From an uncultured Eubacteriales bacterium (GTDB lineage: Bacteria > Bacillota_A > Clostridia > Christensenellales > Aristaeellaceae): 11,182 bases of DNA. Positions 6,381-11,182 of the stretch are shown one piece after another. A program made the translations under genes and the position numbers. A model generated the notes under the pieces. It was given only the letters and a program-made list of their open reading frames with translations, had not been told where the DNA came from and did no database searches. The DNA lies in the NCBI GenBank assembly GCA_902775835.1, contig CACYNZ010000096.1, forward strand, positions 1 through 11,182, in the 5' to 3' direction. Numbering within the stretch: position 1 is the first letter of the stretch; every line of letters begins with the position of its first letter.

Positions 6381-9317
6381 TCATGGGGAGGCATGCCCTT
6401 CGATCTCCTTCTGAATCGTCAGAGCATTGACTGTGAAGCGGTGCGAGCTTCCCCAACTTTCCTGCAGAACCCTGCAGGCCTGATCAATTAGTTCTTCCGC
6501 CTGCCGGGTTTTATCGAGGTGAAACAGGATGCGTGCATGGACAGCCTGCGCATCTGCAGTCCAGGGTGATTCCGGGCCGAAGATCTTTGTGCGCATGGTC
6601 AGAGCTTTTTCCGAGCAGGCAAGCGCCTGGGCATTATCTCCGAGAAGAGACAGAATATTGGCGGTATTGCGCATGTGACCTGCCTGGATGGATTCGGGAA
6701 CCGATATGCGCTGATCCAGTTCAAGCACACTGAGCATCACGTCTCCGGCTTCCCTGAGCCGGCCGAGCTTTTCCAGAACCTGGGCTGTGTTGTTGCGCAT
6801 GATGGCGTATTCAAGGTTTTCACAGCGCTGCTGCTTCATATAGATCGCATTGAGAAGATCATATTCCCGAAGGGCATTTTCGTAGTCCTGACACATAAGC
6901 AGAGTGACCGCATACGTGTTTCGGGTATTCATCATCTGTGCTCCGTCATCCGGATGACCGGTGGCATGAAGAATGGCCAGACTAGACTCGAGCAGACTGC
7001 GTGCTTCCTCTGCACGTCCAAGGTCCAGCATGCAGAAAGCAAGCCGGTAATTCACGGCAGACTGGGTCATGGTCTGTGTCAGGCCCAGCTGCTTGAGAAT
7101 GGCGTCTGCTTCCCTGAGCGCGGCAATGGCCTTGTCCGTCTCGTGACTGCCGGACCGGAGACGCAGACTCCATGCAGCGAGATATTCCGCCATTTCCACG
7201 GACCCATGGTCCGCAGGACGAACGGCCTCAAAAATCCGATCGATGAGATTCAGGTCTTTCTGGTCACATGCCTGCTCCAGCACGCTCAGGATTATGGTCG
7301 ACCGGCTGTGCGGGTCGGCACCGCTGCTCAGCGCATCCAGAATCTTCACGAGGCATTCCATGAGATGTGTGCGCGTTCCGTCCACGACATCGCGGATTGC
7401 ACTTCCGAGCCAGTAATCAAGCTCTTCCGCGGGGGTATGCGGGGTACGGTCCAGGTAGTCCCGGTGCTTCTGATACAGACTGTCCGGTACTGCGTGAAAG
7501 CTGCCAAATCCCAAGTTTTGTTCCAGGCTGGCCAGGCAGTGAACTGCATCGGCATTGAATAGGCCGATTTTTGCAAGGCAGGACAGGGCAGACTGAAGAA
7601 ACAGGGGGCTGTCTGACCTGACTTTTTCATCCAGGGCATGCCAGAGTGCGGGAAACAGATCGGCGTGAACGTCCTGGCTCAGCAGTGTCTCAGAAATCAG
7701 GGGATGGACGGCATAGCCGTCCGGTCCTGCCATCAGCCAGCCGAGTTCATGCAGAGACTGACAGAACACGGACAGCTGCCCTACATCCTGACAGATGTCT
7801 CCGGCCAGTGTCAGCATATCTTCAGGGAGCCAGAAACGGTGAGGCAGAAGGGCAAACAGGGTCAGCAGCTTCTGAAGATCTTCGGTGAGACCGGCGGTGG
7901 AGAAGGTGTGTCTCAGCATTTCCGGAAGCGGGGTATCGGATGCGTCCGGTCTTGCGCTATAATCGCTCTGAAGGCCGGATTCAGGAAATAACTGCTCCAG
8001 AGTCCCGGGTTTTGCGCGGCACATATCGGCAAACAGGGAAATGGCCAGAGGATTACCGCTTACGGAGGCGCACAGCCGGTCAATCGTATCCGTAGAAGCA
8101 TCAGACTGCAGACAATGCAGGGAAAAGAGCTGCCGGCTGTCCTCGGGTCCGAGGCTGTCAAGCGGAAGCATGGTGAATCCGTCGAGCTCGGTGAGCCGGG
8201 TTGACAGAATGACATCACAGCCGAGCAGCGCCAGGTCATCCAGCGCGGGATCACCGGCTGAGCCGGGATTGACATTGTCAATCAGAAGCAGCGCGCTTTC
8301 GCCGGGCCGGGACTCCAGCAGCCTCTGAATCCGGGCAAAGCAGGCGTCCGGCGTTTCGCCTTCAGGGCCGGGAAAGGCAAAGGCCAGGGATGGACGCAGA
8401 CCGCCTTCATACTGTACATAGGCCAGATGTGTATACAGGCCGCCGGCAATGATCGAGGCGAGCAGCTGACGGACGAACTCGGTTTTCCCGATGCCGCCCA
8501 TGCCGGTTACCGCGAGTCTGTGATGCCCGGAAAGAAGCAGGTTCATTGCACGGGAAAGATGCGCCTGATTCCCAACATACTTCTCAGCGGGCAGCGGAGG
8601 TGCGCTGAGCGTGCAGACGCCCGAGGAGAGCACATCAGGCATCGGGATGCTTTCCAGCCCCAGCGACCGCTGATAGAGTGCGTGCATGCTGCAGGACCTG
8701 TCAGCGCGCAGTTTGACGAGATTCGGATCCTGAAGCCGGGATCCAAAGAGCGCGTGCAGAGTCAGCCATGCAAAAACCATGCTGTGCCGGAAAAGAAGCG
8801 GCGCTTCAGCCCCCCTGCTCTTTTCATTCCGGGCAGAGAGGGTAAGGGACAGATTTTTGAAAAAAGCAGTCAGCTCTTTTGACGCAAGCGGGTCATGATC
8901 TGAAAATACTTCGATATACTTCTGAAGACGTTCTGTCATCAGTTCGGACTCATAATGCCATTTCGTGAGACGCGCAGCCCATGCCTGGTTCAGTCTCAGC
9001 AGAAGATCCGGACTCAGGCATTCGGAGAGCTGAAGAAACCAGGCTTCCATAAAGTGATAATTGCCGATACGGTTCAACAGCCGGGTCAGTGAACGGCTAC
9101 GCTTCTGGGTCAGATCAAAGATGCTGAAGTCGGTGCCCTCTGGAAAAGCTTCTTCAAGCAGCTTGTTCCAGAATGGCACAAGTGTGATTCCCTGCAGACT
9201 GGACTTGGGAATGACAGGATAGGCAGGGGATGGATAATCCTGCTGCGTGATAAGACGATACAGATTCTTCAGTGTCAGAACCGGATATAGATGTTCCTCG
9301 GGGACTGGGGTCAACAT
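6381..9317 (-). CDS. STAND ATPase B: NB-ARC-like NTPase with C-terminal TPR repeats, paralog of A
   Basis: This 978-residue protein has the same architecture as A. The unrecognised N-terminal region (about 12-205) carries LTLKNLYRLITQ, SLQGITLVPFW, GTDFSIFDLTQ and RSLTRLLNR. The NTPase core has Walker A GMGGIGKT (272-279), Walker B-like LLLID (343-347), DVILSTR (368-374) with the Arg expected of the TTR/sensor-1-like motif, and GNPLA (421-425). A winged-helix-like part ends near HPLI (538-541), and TPR repeats follow, the last containing EKALTMRTKIFGPESPWTA, a kinesin-light-chain-like TPR pattern. By hand alignment about 45 of the first 71 conserved-region residues are identical to A; the central TPR part is much less alike. 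Its core motifs are more canonical than A's, so B is the better candidate for a working ATPase switch. The ATG at 9317 is chosen for its AGGAGG site. Likely signal sensing; defence or regulation are inference. Confidence 0.87.
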   Translation of the reverse strand: MLTPVPEEHLYPVLTLKNLYRLITQQDYPSPAYPVIPKSSLQGITLVPFWNKLLEEAFPEGTDFSIFDLTQKRSRSLTRLLNRIGNYHFMEAWFLQLSECLSPDLLLRLNQAWAARLTKWHYESELMTERLQKYIEVFSDHDPLASKELTAFFKNLSLTLSARNEKSRGAEAPLLFRHSMVFAWLTLHALFGSRLQDPNLVKLRADRSCSMHALYQRSLGLESIPMPDVLSSGVCTLSAPPLPAEKYVGNQAHLSRAMNLLLSGHHRLAVTGMGGIGKTEFVRQLLASIIAGGLYTHLAYVQYEGGLRPSLAFAFPGPEGETPDACFARIQRLLESRPGESALLLIDNVNPGSAGDPALDDLALLGCDVILSTRLTELDGFTMLPLDSLGPEDSRQLFSLHCLQSDASTDTIDRLCASVSGNPLAISLFADMCRAKPGTLEQLFPESGLQSDYSARPDASDTPLPEMLRHTFSTAGLTEDLQKLLTLFALLPHRFWLPEDMLTLAGDICQDVGQLSVFCQSLHELGWLMAGPDGYAVHPLISETLLSQDVHADLFPALWHALDEKVRSDSPLFLQSALSCLAKIGLFNADAVHCLASLEQNLGFGSFHAVPDSLYQKHRDYLDRTPHTPAEELDYWLGSAIRDVVDGTRTHLMECLVKILDALSSGADPHSRSTIILSVLEQACDQKDLNLIDRIFEAVRPADHGSVEMAEYLAAWSLRLRSGSHETDKAIAALREADAILKQLGLTQTMTQSAVNYRLAFCMLDLGRAEEARSLLESSLAILHATGHPDDGAQMMNTRNTYAVTLLMCQDYENALREYDLLNAIYMKQQRCENLEYAIMRNNTAQVLEKLGRLREAGDVMLSVLELDQRISVPESIQAGHMRNTANILSLLGDNAQALACSEKALTMRTKIFGPESPWTADAQAVHARILFHLDKTRQAEELIDQACRVLQESWGSSHRFTVNALTIQKEIEGHASP

Positions 9318-9324
9318 GAGCGTT

Positions 9325-9330
9325 CCTCCT
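9325..9330 (-). promoter_or_regulatory. Ribosome binding site of STAND gene B
   Basis: On the minus strand AGGAGG is followed by 7 nt and ATG at 9317. The frame is open 28 codons further upstream to 9401, but no ribosome binding site supports that start and the extra residues have no counterpart in A beyond the shared LTLKN region. Confidence 0.85.
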
Positions 9331-9501
9331 GAAATCAGTATGCAGCTTGGGAAAACCGGTTTCAGAGTACCGCGCCGGGAAAAGGAGAATGACAGGTGCA
9401 TTCAGGACCGGAAAGCGGCAGGTAATCAAAAATCAGATGGAGTGTTACACTGCACAGGTCACCGCTGAAGGGCGGGCATTGTTCAAATTCGTCAGAGTGT
9501 A

Positions 9502-9514
9502 CAGGTTTTACCTG
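9502..9514. repeat. Short inverted repeat, possible operator upstream of gene B
   Basis: CAGGT and ACCTG arms separated by TTT form a 13-bp near-symmetrical site about 190 bp before the start of gene B. Such sites can bind dimeric regulators, but a 5-bp arm can occur by chance. Confidence 0.25.
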
Positions 9515-9518
9515 ATGA

Positions 9519-9539
9519 GCATGCGGCAGCCCCGGGATG
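9519..9539. repeat. Copy 2 of the GC-rich repeat shared by the upstream regions of A and B
   Basis: This 21-bp block begins GCATGCGG and ends CAGCCCCGGGATG. It is the same as 6132-6153 minus one G. It lies about 200 bp upstream of the start of gene B; the other copy lies about 560 bp upstream of the start of gene A. Confidence 0.55.
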
Positions 9540-9906
9540 CTTGAGCAGAAGGACATCAGGAGCTGAAGGGACAATCCTTGCAAATACATAGAAGCGGGGA
9601 ATGTGAAAAAAGCGTACAAAAACACGCTGGAATCCTTATATTTTCAAGAAAAATCCCAAATTTAGATTTCTTTGCTCCTGAGGGTCATTCCTGCCCAAAA
9701 AAAGCGCCAGTTGCTGTCCACTTTTCTTCTCTTTTTCAAAAAGAACAGAATTGTGCCAGGAGAAACCGGATAACAGATCAAGAAAAGGGCAGAGGAGGCG
9801 ACAGGAAACGAACGAAAAAAGGCGAAACTGTACTTCAGGGTATGATTTGTGTCCACGGCGGAAGAAAGCCGCCGGAGCGCGGGTGCCGGGAATTTTGCCG
9901 GATGAG

Positions 9907-9936
9907 TTTACACCTGCATGAATAATCTACTATAAT
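9907..9936 (+). promoter_or_regulatory. Sigma-A type promoter for the HATPase unit
   Basis: A -35 of TTTACA (9907-9912; 5 of 6 consensus bases), an 18-bp spacer and a perfect -10 of TATAAT (9931-9936). Transcription is expected from about 9942, leaving a leader of about 300 nt before the ATP-binding protein gene. Confidence 0.8.
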
Positions 9937-9940
9937 AGAC

Positions 9941-10248
9941 AAAGCAGATGCGGCGAGGAGACAGTCTGCTTTCACACGAAAGGGTCAGAAACGTATTGCA
10001 TGCAGACCGGGAAGCCGCGCATCAAGATAGTGTATTTGTGCAGATAGCGGGCTTTCTGAGCTGCCCGGGTGGAAAGAGGAGCATGTGCAGTGTACTGTGG
10101 AACTGAGGCCGCAGACGGCCTGGTTCCGCGGGAAGCCGTAATCCTGCCAGAGTCAGAAATGAGACAGCGCTGCGCTGTTTGGGGATTTCCAGGGCTTTAC
10201 TCTGAGGAATCCGGGATGTCAAGTATTCCTGAAAGGAACGGACGGACG
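9941..10248 (+). other. Structured 5' leader of the HATPase gene, possible regulatory RNA
   Basis: Between the promoter and the gene there is no convincing coding frame but there are three hairpins: AAAGCAGA/TCTGCTTT (9941-9948 with 9965-9972), placed right at the expected transcript 5' end; GTGGAAC plus AGGCCG pairing with CGGCCT plus GTTCCGC (10097-10129, 13 bp with a small bulge and a CAGA loop); and ACAGCG/CGCTGT (10164-10178). None is followed by a T-tract. I do not recognise a known riboswitch class; the GTGGAAC and GTTCCGCGG segments only loosely recall a T-box. Confidence 0.45.
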
Positions 10249-10662
10249 ATGAAGACCATCAAGCTGGAAGCTGATTTGAAGAAGATCCCGGAGGTTACTG
10301 ACTTTGTGGACCGGGAGATGGAAAATGCCGGATGCAGCATGAAAGCCTGCATGCAGATGGACGTGGCAATTGATGAGATTTTCAGCAATATTGCCAGGTA
10401 TGCCTATGCTCCGGGCACGGGTGAAGCGGAAGTGCAGTTTGATTTTGATGCGGAAAGCGGCACTGTGTGCGTGACATTCATTGATGAAGGGATTCCCTAT
10501 AATCCGCTGGAAAAACCGGATCCTGACACCAGTCTGTCAGCAGAGGAGCGCAGTATCGGCGGACTTGGCATTTTTCTGGTCAAAAAAACGATGGATGATA
10601 TGCGTTACCGGTATGAAAACGGGAAAAACATACTGAGTCTGATTAAAAAGGTTTCTCCGTAA
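10249..10662 (+). CDS. HATPase_c_2 ATP-binding protein, RsbW/SpoIIAB-like anti-sigma factor or serine kinase
   Basis: This 137-residue GHKL-fold protein resembles anti-sigma factor kinases of the RsbW/SpoIIAB group, which bind a sigma factor and phosphorylate a STAS-domain antagonist. Motifs seen: the N box in DEIFSNIARYAYAP (E43, N47), the G1 box FIDEGIPYNPL (D79, G81), and the G2 box IGGLGIFLVKKTMDD (103-117). Length is normal for the family. No STAS partner or PP2C phosphatase is adjacent in the window, so its partner is unknown. The gene has its own promoter and a structured leader. ATG 10249 is chosen because the family usually begins at this point (MKTIKLEAD), with AAGGA about 11 nt upstream; ATG 10216 has a better placed GAGG and would add 11 residues, and the frame stays open to 10069. 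Family call sure; partner and regulated process are not. Confidence 0.87.
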   Translation: MKTIKLEADLKKIPEVTDFVDREMENAGCSMKACMQMDVAIDEIFSNIARYAYAPGTGEAEVQFDFDAESGTVCVTFIDEGIPYNPLEKPDPDTSLSAEERSIGGLGIFLVKKTMDDMRYRYENGKNILSLIKKVSP

Positions 10663-10936
10663 GCGGGCTGTCTGCTGCGGCAATGCCCGGGTCTGTGGGA
10701 AATGCGCATGCACCGGGTGAAGTCTGAGGAGAGTTCTACCCCAGAACAGGTATTTTCAGATGTCAGGGCCTGCTTTTTGCAGGCTTCTGTTTATATCCGG
10801 CCACTGCAGAAGTGTGAACCGGAATCTGGGGATGGAGAAACTGCAGTGTACATTTTGGGGACCGGTCAGTGAATGCATCAGCGGGAACCGGTACAGCCGG
10901 GGCCAGCAGGAAGTAACAGTCAGGAAGTGTGGAAGC
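10663..10936 (+). other. Intergenic region after the HATPase gene
   Basis: About 275 bp. It contains a small hairpin GTTCT/AGAAC near 10735-10747, a probable terminator at 10768-10790, and the ribosome binding site of the next gene (AGGAAG at 10922-10927). I see no other gene and no clear promoter for the downstream gene. Confidence 0.5.
10768..10790 (+). terminator. Probable intrinsic terminator of the HATPase gene
   Basis: GCCTGC (10768-10773) and GCAGGC (10779-10784) form a 6-bp GC-rich stem around a TTTTT loop, followed by the T-rich TTCTGTTTAT. It lies about 105 nt after the stop codon. The stem is short and the T-tract is interrupted, so efficiency is uncertain. Confidence 0.5.
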
Positions 10937-11182
10937 GTGAAGAAAGCGGTTCAGCAGATTGCAGCCTGTGCAGGAATTCTGATTCTTGTCTGCCTGGTAT
11001 GCAGGGTGGCATTCTTTCGGGGGTATACGGCCTATGTACCGTTTCCCGAGTGGCAGCGGGAAGGTCTGCGTCTTGAGAAAACGGAACTGGATCATCCTGA
11101 AGTGATGACCATCGGGGACATGGAAATGCAGGGCAACTATCTGCGGATGACCGTCAATCCCGTATCCCGCGGTGACGCCACC
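10937..11182 (+). CDS. Membrane-anchored or secreted protein, N-terminal fragment (3' end outside window)
   Basis: An open frame of 82 codons runs off the window end. It starts at GTG 10937 with AGGAAG 9 nt upstream. The first residues, MKKAVQQIAACAGILILVCLV, form a basic start followed by a hydrophobic stretch (about 8-28), i.e. a membrane anchor or signal peptide, and the remainder (FFRGYTAYVPFPEWQREG and on to VNPVSRGDAT) looks like an extracytoplasmic part. The frame is open upstream to ATG 10832, but that start would put about 35 residues before the hydrophobic segment and is less well supported. I do not recognise the family. The probable terminator after the HATPase gene suggests a separate transcription unit. 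Confidence 0.6.
   Translation, partial: MKKAVQQIAACAGILILVCLVCRVAFFRGYTAYVPFPEWQREGLRLEKTELDHPEVMTIGDMEMQGNYLRMTVNPVSRGDAT

Larger units (their letters stand above)
9331..9906. other. Non-coding region between divergent STAND gene B and the HATPase unit
   Basis: About 575 bp with no supportable gene. It must hold the minus-strand promoter of gene B, but I see no clear one; TATAAG on the minus strand (9635-9640) is a weak -10 candidate in an AT-rich patch and would give a leader of about 310 nt. Also present: an inverted repeat CAGGT-TTT-ACCTG at 9502-9514, the GC-rich repeat copy at 9519-9539, and a hairpin CGGCGG/CCGCCG at 9856-9874 without a T-tract. Confidence 0.55.

Noticed and set aside
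6675..7562. Plus-strand open frame of 295 codons opposite STAND gene B
   Set aside because: It is antisense to a well supported coding region and shows no family features.
9578..9925. Plus-strand open frame of 115 codons between gene B and the HATPase promoter
   Set aside because: No ATG near its 5' end with a ribosome binding site, low-complexity basic composition, and it runs over the clear -35 element of the next promoter.
10091..10135. T-box riboswitch suggested by GTGGAAC and GTTCCGCGG segments
   Set aside because: The T-box consensus order is not present, there is no terminator with a T-tract after it, and the downstream gene is not an aminoacyl-tRNA or amino acid gene.

Overview
The window looks like a chromosomal segment of a Bacillota (Firmicutes) bacterium, probably a gut-associated Lachnospiraceae- or Erysipelotrichaceae-type organism. 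The clues are moderately high GC, strong AGGAGG ribosome binding sites, a sigma-A type promoter (TTTACA-18-TATAAT), TTG/GTG start codons, a cytoplasmic GH3 glycosidase and an RsbW/SpoIIAB-type ATP-binding protein. The taxonomic placement is inference; no marker gene is present.

Layout. (1) 1-2524, plus strand: the 3' end of an FAD-dependent oxidoreductase, then a complete GH3 beta-glucosidase family gene, spaced like an operon for carbohydrate use. (2) 2537-2582: a strong hairpin with T-tracts on both sides, serving as a shared terminator for the convergent genes. (3) 2634-9317, minus strand: two tandem paralogous STAND (NB-ARC-like) ATPases, here called A (2634-5570) and B (6381-9317). With the starts chosen from their AGGAGG sites (TTG for A, ATG for B) both are exactly 978 residues. 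Each has a conserved N-terminal region of about 200 residues that I do not recognise, an NTPase core, a winged-helix-like region and C-terminal TPR repeats. They are separated by about 810 bp containing a terminator for B and a candidate promoter for A, so they look like independent transcription units. (4) 9331-9906: a non-coding stretch upstream of B. (5) 9907-10662, plus strand: a sigma-A promoter, a leader of about 300 nt rich in hairpins, and a small HATPase_c_2 protein (anti-sigma factor/serine kinase type). (6) 10937-11182: the 5' end of a gene for a protein with an N-terminal membrane anchor or signal peptide, cut by the window edge.

The most interesting part is the A/B pair. STAND ATPases with TPR sensors are known signal-sensing switches, and some act in bacterial antiphage defence. 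Here the N-terminal (presumed output) region and the NTPase core are well conserved between paralogs, while the central part of the TPR region has drifted. A also carries a Cys in place of the Arg of the TTR/STR (sensor-1-like) motif that B keeps. This would fit one output coupled to two different sensors, or an active/modified pair, but the function is not shown by the sequence.
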